Below, one piece after another: positions 8,723-16,654 of a stretch of DNA of 64,000 nucleotides. The stretch comes from Fibrobacter sp. UWR2. GTDB lineage: Bacteria > Fibrobacterota > Fibrobacteria > Fibrobacterales > Fibrobacteraceae. A program made the translations under genes and the position numbers. Each line of letters starts with the position of its first letter. Positions within the stretch are counted from its first letter, which is position 1. The notes below the pieces were generated by a model that made no database searches, was not told the DNA's origin, and saw nothing but the letters and a program-made list of their open reading frames with translations. The stretch lies in contig NZ_MWQE01000007.1 of the NCBI RefSeq assembly GCF_002210285.1, forward strand, positions 108,509 to 172,508, written 5' to 3'.

Positions 8723-9592
8723 CTAACCTTCCCGCGTCTCCCGCAAATACTTGATGGCAGCAAGGCCCGCAATCGCGCCCTCGCCTACGGCGACGGCGAC
8801 CTGCAATGTACCACCGGTGCAGTCGCCCGCGGCAAACAGTCCGGGAACAGTCGTCATGAAGTTCCTGTCGAGTACAACGTTCCCGTTTTCGAAAGCCGCA
8901 CCCGCCTTGCGGGCTAGGTCCATCGCGCTTGCGCTCCCGAGGGCAACGAACAGTCCGTCGAGCTTTATCTCGGATTCGTCCATGAACACGGCTCCGGCAA
9001 GCTGACCTTCGCCAAGCAACGCCTTGAGCGGACGCTTGTCAATCTTCACCGTCTCCGGAAATTCAGCCGTAACCTCGGCCCCATTGGTCAGGAGCGTCAC
9101 GCTACCGGCAACATTCAAGAGTTCCTTGCACTCGTGGAGGGCGTATTCCCCAGCCCCGAGCACGGCGACATCCTTACCGCGATAGAAAAAGGCATCGCAA
9201 ATCGCACAGTAACTCACTCCATGGCCTTCCAGTTCGGCCATCTTCGGCAGAGGCTGTTTTTTGCGGGCAGAACCCGTCGCCATGATGCATGCGCGGCCGC
9301 GGTATTCACCCTTTAGGCCTGTCGCCACGAACATCTTGCCGTCAAAGTACAGGTCCGTCACCTCGTCGTCAACGATTTGCGCCCCAAGACGTGCCGCCTG
9401 AGCCTTCCCTACAGCAAAAAGGTCCGAACCGGCCAGCGGCTTCTCCAGGCCATAGTAATTCTCTATCATATGGGCTTTCTCGAGCGCCCCGGAATCCTTG
9501 CCGACCAGCACGACGTCCAATCCGGACCTAAGTGCATACAAGCTAGCCGACACTCCAGCCGGTCCATAACCGATAATAATTACATCTGACAT
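8723..9592 (-). CDS. Thioredoxin-reductase-like FAD/NAD(P)H flavoprotein
   Basis: 289 residues from the ATG at 9592; AGAGGT lies just upstream and would be inside a longer reading. FAD-binding GxGxxG at 8-13 (GYGPAG), redox CxxC at 129-132 (CAIC), a second nucleotide site GAGEYA near 146, and the C-terminal AAGDCT motif. This is the architecture of thioredoxin reductase, but the N-terminal glycine motif and the NADPH site are diverged. It could be a ferredoxin- or NADH-linked paralog. It heads an operon with the radical SAM gene and may supply electrons to it (inference). Confidence 0.8.
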   Translation of the reverse strand: MSDVIIIGYGPAGVSASLYALRSGLDVVLVGKDSGALEKAHMIENYYGLEKPLAGSDLFAVGKAQAARLGAQIVDDEVTDLYFDGKMFVATGLKGEYRGRACIMATGSARKKQPLPKMAELEGHGVSYCAICDAFFYRGKDVAVLGAGEYALHECKELLNVAGSVTLLTNGAEVTAEFPETVKIDKRPLKALLGEGQLAGAVFMDESEIKLDGLFVALGSASAMDLARKAGAAFENGNVVLDRNFMTTVPGLFAAGDCTGGTLQVAVAVGEGAIAGLAAIKYLRETREG

Positions 9593-9657
9593 AAAAACCT
9601 CTAACACAAAAATACGAAAAAAATTTATTTTAGTGTATATATAAAAGGACTATAACC

Positions 9658-10770
9658 ATGGATTGCAAAAAGCCACGCGACATGTTCGTCGAAGCAGGCT
9701 ACGGCCCGAACTTCGCCGACCAGTTAATCCAGAATGCATTCAGCAAGCTCTTTGAAGGCGACCCCATCGATGAACGCGTCTGCTTTGAAGCCTCCGACGA
9801 CATGGCCTACATCATCGACATCGGACACGACGATATCCGCTCCGAGGGCATGAGCTACGGCATGTTCATTGCGGCCCTCACCGGCCACGACAAACTGTTC
9901 CAGAAACTATGGAACTTCGCGAAGAAATACCTGCGCAACAACGACGGCCCGCACAAGGGTTACTACTCCTGGCAAGTTTCCACGACCGACTTCTCGATGA
10001 TGGACCCGGGTGCCGCACCCGACGGCGAAGAATACATCGCCGCAGCCCTCCTGATTGCCGCCAACAAGTTTAACCGCGATGACTACAGGCAAGAAGCCAT
10101 CGAACTCATCGACTGTATCAAGAACAAGCCGTTCAACGAACTCGTGGGCCCGATGATCGACCCCGAAAGGAAACTCATCAAGTTCTCCCCCGTACTCGGC
10201 AACGACTTTACCGACCCGAGTTACCACACCATAGCCTTCTACCGCGCCTTCGCCAAGGCCACCGGCGACAGCGAATGGTTCGAAATTGCAAAGAACAGCA
10301 TTGAATACCTGAAAAAGGCCGCACACCCGGTCACCGGGCTCTGCGGCGACTACTCCGAATACGACGGCACACCCAAGGCCATGCCGTGGTTCCCCGAAAG
10401 CAACTGCTTCAGCGGCGACGCCTGGCGCGTTGCCCTCAACCTAAGTCTCGACTACGCGCTCAACCGCGGCGACGAGAGCGAAAAGGAAATCTGCACACGC
10501 CTGCTAAACTTCTTCGAAAGCCGCAGGCCCTACCTCTCGGACTACGCTACAGACGGCACGCCATACCCGAGGCAAGGCCGCAACGCCACTCCCGGAATTA
10601 TCGCCATGAATGCAGCGGCAACACAAGTACTCGATTCGGAAGACCCGCTCATCAGGCCCTTCGTTAGGGACCTCGCGGCACTCTCCGTCCCGTTCCGTTT
10701 TTGGCGCTACTACGACGGTATGCTCTACATCATCGGCATACTCGCCACAGCCGGCAAGATTATCATCTAA
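9658..10770 (+). CDS. Cytoplasmic GH8 glycosidase, probable exo-oligoxylanase (Rex-like)
   Basis: 370 residues with no signal peptide, so probably cytoplasmic. GH8 signatures are clear: RSEGMSYGM with catalytic acid E63, APDGEEY with D122, and GDAWRV with candidate base D254. Length and location match the reducing-end xylose-releasing exo-oligoxylanases of GH8 (for example from Bacillus halodurans) better than secreted endoglucanases. The substrate call is an inference. AAGGA precedes the ATG. The lipoprotein gene follows after 13 bp. Confidence 0.8.
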   Translation: MDCKKPRDMFVEAGYGPNFADQLIQNAFSKLFEGDPIDERVCFEASDDMAYIIDIGHDDIRSEGMSYGMFIAALTGHDKLFQKLWNFAKKYLRNNDGPHKGYYSWQVSTTDFSMMDPGAAPDGEEYIAAALLIAANKFNRDDYRQEAIELIDCIKNKPFNELVGPMIDPERKLIKFSPVLGNDFTDPSYHTIAFYRAFAKATGDSEWFEIAKNSIEYLKKAAHPVTGLCGDYSEYDGTPKAMPWFPESNCFSGDAWRVALNLSLDYALNRGDESEKEICTRLLNFFESRRPYLSDYATDGTPYPRQGRNATPGIIAMNAAATQVLDSEDPLIRPFVRDLAALSVPFRFWRYYDGMLYIIGILATAGKIII

Positions 10771-10783
10771 AATAGGAGGACCT

Positions 10784-11710
10784 ATGCAAAAGAGAACCAC
10801 CATCTCCATTTTCGCCATGATGGCCGCCTTCGCCCTCACCGCGTGCGAAGACATCCGCGTGCAGGAATTCCCCGACGGCTCTGTACGTATGGAAACGACC
10901 TACGTCAAGGACAAAAAGCAGGGTATCGAAAAGGAATACTACAACAACGGGACCCTCAAGCGCGAAACGAACTACAACGAAGACCGCAAGGAAGGCGTGC
11001 AGAAGGAATACTACGACGACGGCACCCTCCAGGCCGAGACTCCGTTCGCCGACGGCTACATCGAAGGCGAAGTTACGAAGTACCACAAGAACGGCAAGAT
11101 TGCCTCCAAGGCAAAGTACCAGAAGAACAAGCAGATTGAATTCGGTGAAGTTTTTGACCCCGATGGAAGTCCCGCTACCGACGGCAGCTACAAGGACCCG
11201 CGTGACGGTTACGCCTACCAGTGGATTCGCATCGGCACGCAGCTCTGGACTGCCGAGAACATGAACTTCGGCACCTACGAAGGATCCGTATGCAACCAGT
11301 GCAACCACTGGGGCCGCCTCTACAACTTCGAGAACGCCAAGAAGGCATGCCTCGAAGGTTTCCACATGCCCACCAAGGAAGAATGGAAGACGCTGCTCAC
11401 CTTCGCCGAAACAAGTGGCAAGGTCGGCACCGTGCTCAAGGCCGGCTTCGGCTGGGACCCCATCAAGGAAGGCGGGAACGACTACGGCAACGGCAAGGAC
11501 GAACTCGGGTTCGGCGTGAAGGCCGGTGGCGCTCACTTCGCGAAGAGCGACGTCCCGCTGAAGGACCGCAAGTTCGAAGATGCCGGTAAGAAAGCCTACC
11601 TCTGGACCGCCGAAGGCGAAGTACTCGTGTTCTACCACGACAAGGAAATCGCCAAGTTCGAAAAGTTCGATCCCGAATTCGGCGCCAGCCTCCGCTGCCT
11701 GAAAGACTAG
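10784..11710 (+). CDS. Lipoprotein with MORN-like repeats and a FISUMP domain
   Basis: 308 residues from the ATG at 10784, preceded by AGGAGGA. Lipobox LTAC near residue 21. Residues about 25-125 are MORN-variant repeats with the recurring pattern KEYYxxGTLxxET. Residues about 130-308 are a FISUMP domain (QLWTAENMNFG, HWGRLYNFENAKKACLEGFHMP, ASLRCLKD). MORN-variant repeats often mediate protein or surface contacts. It shares a transcript with the GH8 gene, which ends 13 bp upstream, and is followed by a strong terminator. Confidence 0.85.
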   Translation: MQKRTTISIFAMMAAFALTACEDIRVQEFPDGSVRMETTYVKDKKQGIEKEYYNNGTLKRETNYNEDRKEGVQKEYYDDGTLQAETPFADGYIEGEVTKYHKNGKIASKAKYQKNKQIEFGEVFDPDGSPATDGSYKDPRDGYAYQWIRIGTQLWTAENMNFGTYEGSVCNQCNHWGRLYNFENAKKACLEGFHMPTKEEWKTLLTFAETSGKVGTVLKAGFGWDPIKEGGNDYGNGKDELGFGVKAGGAHFAKSDVPLKDRKFEDAGKKAYLWTAEGEVLVFYHDKEIAKFEKFDPEFGASLRCLKD

Positions 11711-11735
11711 GCTACAAACCTTTCAAACAAAAAAT

Positions 11736-11765
11736 CGCCCCGGCAAAGCCGGAGCGTTTTTTTTT
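11736..11765 (+). terminator. Intrinsic terminator after the GH8-lipoprotein operon
   Basis: A GC-rich stem (CGCCCCGGC/GCCGGAGCG with an AAA loop) is followed by nine T residues. It lies between convergent genes. Confidence 0.9.
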
Positions 11766-11785
11766 ACTTAAGCGGTCTCTTACTC

Positions 11786-13003
11786 TTACGTTGTATATTC
11801 CGCGTTAATCTTCACGTAGCCATAGCTCAAGTCGCAGGTAAACGCGCTTGCGGATGCCTGCCCGATGTTGAGCACGAGCGTCACCTTGTATTCGCGCTGG
11901 CGTACCACCGCGTGGAGTGCCGCCGTCTGGGCTTCGTCAAGCTGGATGGGGCGCCCGCCTTCAAGCACCTTCACATCACCGAAGTACAGGTCGGTATGTT
12001 CAGCCACCATGTTGCAGCCGCTGGAGCCCGCGCTGCTGAGGATACGTCCCCAGTTCGGGTCTTCGCCGAACATCGCGCACTTTGCAAGGTTACTCGTTCC
12101 GATGAAGCGAGCCATGCGGAGCGCTTCCTCGTGGCTTTCCGCCTTCTCGATGCGCAGCTCAATAAGCTTGGTAGCACCTTCACCGTCTCGCACGATATCC
12201 TTCGCGAGGCTCTGCATGATAAGCATGAGTGCCGCACGGAACTCTCCCTGTTCGCTGAGGCTTAAGTCTTCGTAACGAAGTCCGCTCATGCCGTTTGCAA
12301 GCAGGATGCAGGTGTCATTCGTGCTGGTATCGCCGTCCACGGTAATGGCGTTGAAGGAATCCGCGATGTCGGCGCGGAATTCCGCAAAGAAGTCAATCGG
12401 GAGAGAAATATCGGTCGTGATGAAGGCAAGCATGGTCGCCATGTTCGGGTGGATCATGCCCGAACCCTTGCAGGCGCCGCCAATCGTAATCACGCCCTTC
12501 TCCGTCTGGATTTCCACGGCGTGGCTCTTGAGGGCAAGGTCGGTCGTGAGGATGGCGCGGCCGAATTCTTCGGACGCATCGGCATGCAGTTTTTCCACGA
12601 GCCTCGGGATACCGGCTTCGATCTTGTCCATCGGCATCAGGTGGCCAATCACGCCCGTGCTGCATACGAGCACACTCTTCGGGGTAAGGCCCAGAGCTTC
12701 TTCGGTGAGGGTCGCCATGCGTTCGGCATCCTTGTATCCCTGTTCGCCGGTGCATGCGTTCGCATTGCCGCTGTTCACCACGACTGCCGTAGCAAAGTGA
12801 GCGTGTTCAAGAGCCGCCTTATCGTACAATACCGGAGCAGCCTTCACCTTGTTGGTGGTAAAAACGGCGAAGCAACGCGCGGCCTTTTCGCTCTTGAGGA
12901 GCGCCATGTCGGCATTGCCGCTAGCCTTGATGCCAGCGCAAATTCCAGAAGCGGTGAACCCCTTGGGGGAACATACGCCGCCATTATCCAGCAGATTGTA
13001 CAT
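11786..13003 (-). CDS. argJ: ArgJ, glutamate N-acetyltransferase/ornithine acetyltransferase
   Basis: 405 residues from the ATG at 13003, which has AGGAG five bases upstream. ArgJ recycles the acetyl group between N-acetylornithine and glutamate in arginine synthesis, and some members also make N-acetylglutamate from acetyl-CoA. The autocleavage site is conserved (KGSGMIHPNMATMLAF, cleavage expected between A and T of MATM). The C-terminus has EDPNWGRIL. It stands alone, divergent from greA, with no other arg gene in the window. Confidence 0.93.
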   Translation of the reverse strand: MYNLLDNGGVCSPKGFTASGICAGIKASGNADMALLKSEKAARCFAVFTTNKVKAAPVLYDKAALEHAHFATAVVVNSGNANACTGEQGYKDAERMATLTEEALGLTPKSVLVCSTGVIGHLMPMDKIEAGIPRLVEKLHADASEEFGRAILTTDLALKSHAVEIQTEKGVITIGGACKGSGMIHPNMATMLAFITTDISLPIDFFAEFRADIADSFNAITVDGDTSTNDTCILLANGMSGLRYEDLSLSEQGEFRAALMLIMQSLAKDIVRDGEGATKLIELRIEKAESHEEALRMARFIGTSNLAKCAMFGEDPNWGRILSSAGSSGCNMVAEHTDLYFGDVKVLEGGRPIQLDEAQTAALHAVVRQREYKVTLVLNIGQASASAFTCDLSYGYVKINAEYTT

Positions 13004-13077
13004 ACTATCTCCTAAAAAGATGTTCTTTCGCAGGCGAGCGCCCACGAAGGCATGTTAAATTTTGTACTTTGTGGAGC

Positions 13078-13545
13078 ATGGAAAAGATCAAGTTTACACA
13101 AGAAGCTTTCGACAAACTCGTTAAAGACCTTGAAAATTTAAAAAATGTGGAACGTCCGCGCGTATTGCAAGAATTGGTTGATGCCCGTGCACAGGGCGAT
13201 TTGAGCGAAAACGCCGAATACCACGCCGCGAAGGAACGCCTTTCGTCCATCGACAATATCGAGATGCCCAGGTTGCAAGACCAGATTGCCCGCGCCGAAG
13301 TCGTCGCGTTCGACCCGAACTGCGACACCATCAAGTTCGGCGCAAAGGTGACGCTCCTCAACGCGAAGACCAAGAAGAACGTGGTGTACCAGCTGGTGAG
13401 CCCCGAAGAAGCCGACGCCCTCAACGGCAAAATCAGTTTCAAGAGCCCCATCGGTGCCGCCCTCATGGGCAAGAAGAAGGGCGAGACCATCGAGGTCACG
13501 ACTCCGAGAGGCGTCAACAAGTTCGAAATTCTCGACATCAACTAG
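13078..13545 (+). CDS. greA: GreA transcript-cleavage elongation factor
   Basis: 155 residues from the ATG at 13078. Rescues backtracked RNA polymerase. An N-terminal coiled coil with QGDLSENAEYHAAKE carries the acidic tip residues, and the C-terminal FKBP-like domain has FKSPIGAALMGKKKGE. The GGAG upstream is only one base from the ATG, and a TTG at 13069 would give three extra residues. holA starts 12 bp downstream, so the two are probably co-transcribed. Confidence 0.93.
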   Translation: MEKIKFTQEAFDKLVKDLENLKNVERPRVLQELVDARAQGDLSENAEYHAAKERLSSIDNIEMPRLQDQIARAEVVAFDPNCDTIKFGAKVTLLNAKTKKNVVYQLVSPEEADALNGKISFKSPIGAALMGKKKGETIEVTTPRGVNKFEILDIN

Positions 13546-13557
13546 GCCAACCTGTCC

Positions 13558-14526
13558 ATGATCATCGCAGCCATCGGCGAAGACGATTTCTCAAAGGAAA
13601 AGCGCATCGAGCGATTCCTCGAAGAAACGCTTGGCAACCTCAAGGACGATCCGATGTCGCGGCAGATCCTCTTCGCGACCGATCCGGACATTCCGTCCAT
13701 AGCGGATGCCATCTTCACGGCATGCGAATCGGTGTCGATGTTCTCTCCCGAGCAAGTTGTCGTGGTGCGCAAATGCGACGCCCTCAAGGCCGACGAATCC
13801 AAGAGCCTCGCCAAATGGATAAGCCACAAGCCGAACTGCAAGTTGTTCCTCGAGTTCAACAAGCTCGATGCACGCGGAGAACTCAGCAAGGCGCTAAAGG
13901 CAGCAGGCACCATCGAGAAGTACGACGTTCCCAAGCAGTACAAAATGTCGGAATGGATTGCCGCAGCAATCCCTACGCACTTTAACAAGGCGATTGACCG
14001 CAATGCATGCGACTACCTGGCCGATGCCCTCGGGACAGACACAAAGCTTGTTTGCGAAGAAGTCGAGAAAGTTCTGCTGTTCGACCCCAACTGCAAGAAG
14101 ATTACCGAAGAACTCGTCCGCTCCATGATCGTACCGCAGCGCAAGATGGTCTCGTTCGAAATAAACGATTCCTTCGGATTGCGCGACACGCAGGAATACG
14201 CCCGCAAGCTGAACGAACTTTTCAACAACGGCGTAGATGCAGTGAGCATCGTTGCCTCGCTCTACTATTACGCCGTCGACCTGCTGAGATTTTCCTCACT
14301 GCTCGGCAAAGGCTTGTCACCGAAAGACGCTGCCGCCGAGATGGGCAAGAACGACTTCATTTACAACGTGAAGGGCAAGGCTCCCGAATGCGCCCGTCGC
14401 TGGGGGAAGCCGCTGCTGTGCAGGGTTATACGCCGTCTCGCCGACCTTGACTACGAAATCAAGAGCGGGCAGTGCAGCACGAAGATTGCGCAGGAACTCG
14501 CCCTCGCGGCACTTGTCGTGCGCTAG
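13558..14526 (+). CDS. holA: HolA, DNA polymerase III delta subunit
   Basis: 322 residues. Clamp-loader subunit that opens the beta sliding clamp. The N-terminus (MIIAAIGEDDFSKEKRIERFL) and the central region (LFLEFNKLDARGELSKALK) fit the delta family. The sensor region with ALGTDTKLVCEEVEKVLLF is conserved. The collar domain follows. The stop codon TAG overlaps the stop of the convergent peptidase gene through a shared CTAG. Confidence 0.88.
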   Translation: MIIAAIGEDDFSKEKRIERFLEETLGNLKDDPMSRQILFATDPDIPSIADAIFTACESVSMFSPEQVVVVRKCDALKADESKSLAKWISHKPNCKLFLEFNKLDARGELSKALKAAGTIEKYDVPKQYKMSEWIAAAIPTHFNKAIDRNACDYLADALGTDTKLVCEEVEKVLLFDPNCKKITEELVRSMIVPQRKMVSFEINDSFGLRDTQEYARKLNELFNNGVDAVSIVASLYYYAVDLLRFSSLLGKGLSPKDAAAEMGKNDFIYNVKGKAPECARRWGKPLLCRVIRRLADLDYEIKSGQCSTKIAQELALAALVVR

Positions 14527-15014
14527 GCTCCCTTCACGATACTTTCTATTTCATCGCGGGACAAGTACGCCCGTTCGTTTAGTGCCTTCGCGATTTCGCA
14601 AAGTTGCTTCTGGCACGCCATCAGGATATTGTAGTCCTGTTCGACCACGTTCGTCTCTGCCAATTTAAAATAGTAGCACGCCGCCTGGAAGCGCTGGTAG
14701 TCCGCATCGCTCTTGTAGAGTTCCATCGGCAAATCCTTCATGACGGTATCAAGACTACACTTGAAATCGTGACGTATCAGGAATTCTGCCAGGTGGCCCG
14801 CCATGGCGATATGCGCGTCGCCTTCCAGTTCGCTACCCGCAATGTGCGTAATACCCGGGCGTTCCTTAGAACGGTCCATCTTCACATAGTCCAGCGGGCG
14901 CTTGAACAGGAACGCCACCAGGGCGTGCCCCGCCTCGTGATTGCACAACTTCTGGAATTCATCTTCCCCGAAAAACTCCACCAAGGATTCGCGAGTCAAA
15001 ACCTGTTCTGACAT
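14523..15014 (-). CDS. Small HEAGH-type metallopeptidase-like protein (M41-like)
   Basis: 163 residues. The zinc-binding motif HEAGH is at residues 26-30 (CNHEAGHALVAFLF). Together with the following helical segment AHIAMAGHLAEFLI this resembles the peptidase part of FtsH (family M41). It has no AAA ATPase domain and no membrane segment, so it is a stand-alone cytoplasmic protein. The function is unknown. It lies downstream of the pilQ terminator and ends convergently with holA. Confidence 0.65.
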   Translation of the reverse strand: MSEQVLTRESLVEFFGEDEFQKLCNHEAGHALVAFLFKRPLDYVKMDRSKERPGITHIAGSELEGDAHIAMAGHLAEFLIRHDFKCSLDTVMKDLPMELYKSDADYQRFQAACYYFKLAETNVVEQDYNILMACQKQLCEIAKALNERAYLSRDEIESIVKGA

Positions 15015-15061
15015 AGTTTCATCTACCTGTCTAAAAAGTTCTTTTTCAACGCCAGTTAATA

Positions 15062-15088
15062 TAAAAAAGAGCCCCGCAGGGCTCTTTT
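15062..15088 (-). terminator. Intrinsic terminator downstream of pilQ
   Basis: A ten-base stem AAAAGAGCCC/GGGCTCTTTT with a four-base loop gives six T residues on the minus strand, 19 bp after the pilQ stop. Confidence 0.85.
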
Positions 15089-15106
15089 AAACTTCTTGTT
15101 TCTCGC

Positions 15107-16654
15107 TTAATTCCAGTCATCCTGGGCTTCAGTAGCGGGTTCCGGTGCAGCGGGAGCCTCGGCAGCCGGGGCTTCCTGAGCGGGTTCAGCCTCCGGAGCG
15201 GGTGCCGGAGCCGGTTCCTGTGCCTGCGGAGCCGGCTGTGCCGCCGGAGCGCTCTGAGCAGCAGGCTGTTCCACCTTCTGCATCTGCGGGGCAGCATCAC
15301 CCTGCGTTTCAGCAGACGGTTCCGAAAGTTCCACATTGCCGATGTAGTTGCGGATAATGCGCGGAGTCACGAAGATCACGAGGTCCTTCTTAACCACGGA
15401 ATGACGGGTGTACTTGAAGAGATGGCCGAAGAACGGAATATCCTTGAGGAAAGGAATGCCGCTTTCGGATTCCTGAGTCTCGTTACGGGTCAGACCGCCG
15501 ATAATCACGGTCTCGCCGTCAGCCACCACGACCTTCGTCTTGGCTTCCTGCGTACTGATCACGATTTCGCCCTTGGAGTCGTAATCGTAGGAGTTGTTTT
15601 CCGGGTGCAGGTCGAGCAAGATACGGTTATCGCCCGAAACGTGCGGGGTCACCGTCAGCTTGATACCGGTTTCAACGAGCTGCGTAGAAGATTCGCCGCT
15701 ATCGTCAATCACGCGGATAGAAACCTTGTCACCCATGAACACCTGGGCTTCGGTATTGTCGAGCGTAGAAACCTGCGGAGATGCAAGCACTTCAGTAGAA
15801 GCGTCACCCATCAGGCTCGAAACGGCAAGCTTGAGGTTGTTGTCAAAGAGGCTTGTCGTAATCGTCGTCGCAGCCTTGTCTACAGCGGGAGTAGCACCGT
15901 TGTTCGGGTAAGAGGTTACCATGGCGGCATTGCGGCTGGCACCCTTCTCGCTTCCGAATGTTCCAGAAGCGGCACCCGGAGTCATAGCCACATTGTTGCC
16001 AAGGGCAGCGCTCCAGTCCACGCCAAGTTCACGGGCGCGCTGGCTGTTCACCACCACAAGCTTCGCGGTAATCATGATCTGGAGGGTTTCCACATCTAGT
16101 TCGGTAAGGGCGTTTTCCATCTGTTCGATCTTCGCATCGGTATCGTAGACAATGATGGAGTTCGTGCGTTCCACGACAGTGATACGGCCGCGGCCGCTCT
16201 TCATGCTTTCGAGGACCTTCACAAGTTCGTCGGCCTTGGCATGGTGAATCTGGAAGTTCTTACGGACCAGCGGAGCCGTTTCTTCTTGCTGTTTCTCTTC
16301 GTCAGCAATCTTCTTCTGCTTCGCCTGGTAAGTGCTCTGGCGCTGAACCACGATGTACTTGTCCTGGATAACCCAGGTAAGGTCGTTGATTTCACAGATA
16401 ATATCGAGAGTTTCCTGCCAAGTCTTCTTCGTGACCTTGAGGCTCATCTTGCCCTTCACATCCGGAGCAAGCAAGATGTCCACACCCGCGACAACGGACA
16501 CGGAACGGAATACGGCGCTAAAGTCGGTATCCACAAAGGAGAAGTCATACAGCTTCTTGTTGGGCTCGACCGATCCCGATGCGGGAGCAGCCCAGACAGA
16601 GGTGAGACCTGCAACGAGTAACAGGACTGTGAGAATGTGTATCAGCTTTTTCAC
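15107..16654 (-). CDS. pilQ: PilQ-type secretin with Ala/Pro/Glu-rich tail
   Basis: 515 residues from a GTG at 16654 that overlaps the previous stop as GTGA. Outer-membrane pore of the type IV pilus. Signal peptide (KKLIHILTVLLLVAGLTSVWA), then secretin N domains (LYDFSFVDTDFSAVFRSVSV, KADELVKVLESMKSGRGRI) and the secretin core (VASPQVSTLDN-like segment, GIKLTVTPHVSG, VADGETVIIGGLTRN, GIPFLKDIPFFGHLFK, LVIFVTPRII). After the core there is a tail of about 60 residues made of repeated PAPE/PAAE motifs, unusual for PilQ. Last gene of the pilMNO-P-Q operon. Confidence 0.92.
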   Translation of the reverse strand: MKKLIHILTVLLLVAGLTSVWAAPASGSVEPNKKLYDFSFVDTDFSAVFRSVSVVAGVDILLAPDVKGKMSLKVTKKTWQETLDIICEINDLTWVIQDKYIVVQRQSTYQAKQKKIADEEKQQEETAPLVRKNFQIHHAKADELVKVLESMKSGRGRITVVERTNSIIVYDTDAKIEQMENALTELDVETLQIMITAKLVVVNSQRARELGVDWSAALGNNVAMTPGAASGTFGSEKGASRNAAMVTSYPNNGATPAVDKAATTITTSLFDNNLKLAVSSLMGDASTEVLASPQVSTLDNTEAQVFMGDKVSIRVIDDSGESSTQLVETGIKLTVTPHVSGDNRILLDLHPENNSYDYDSKGEIVISTQEAKTKVVVADGETVIIGGLTRNETQESESGIPFLKDIPFFGHLFKYTRHSVVKKDLVIFVTPRIIRNYIGNVELSEPSAETQGDAAPQMQKVEQPAAQSAPAAQPAPQAQEPAPAPAPEAEPAQEAPAAEAPAAPEPATEAQDDWN

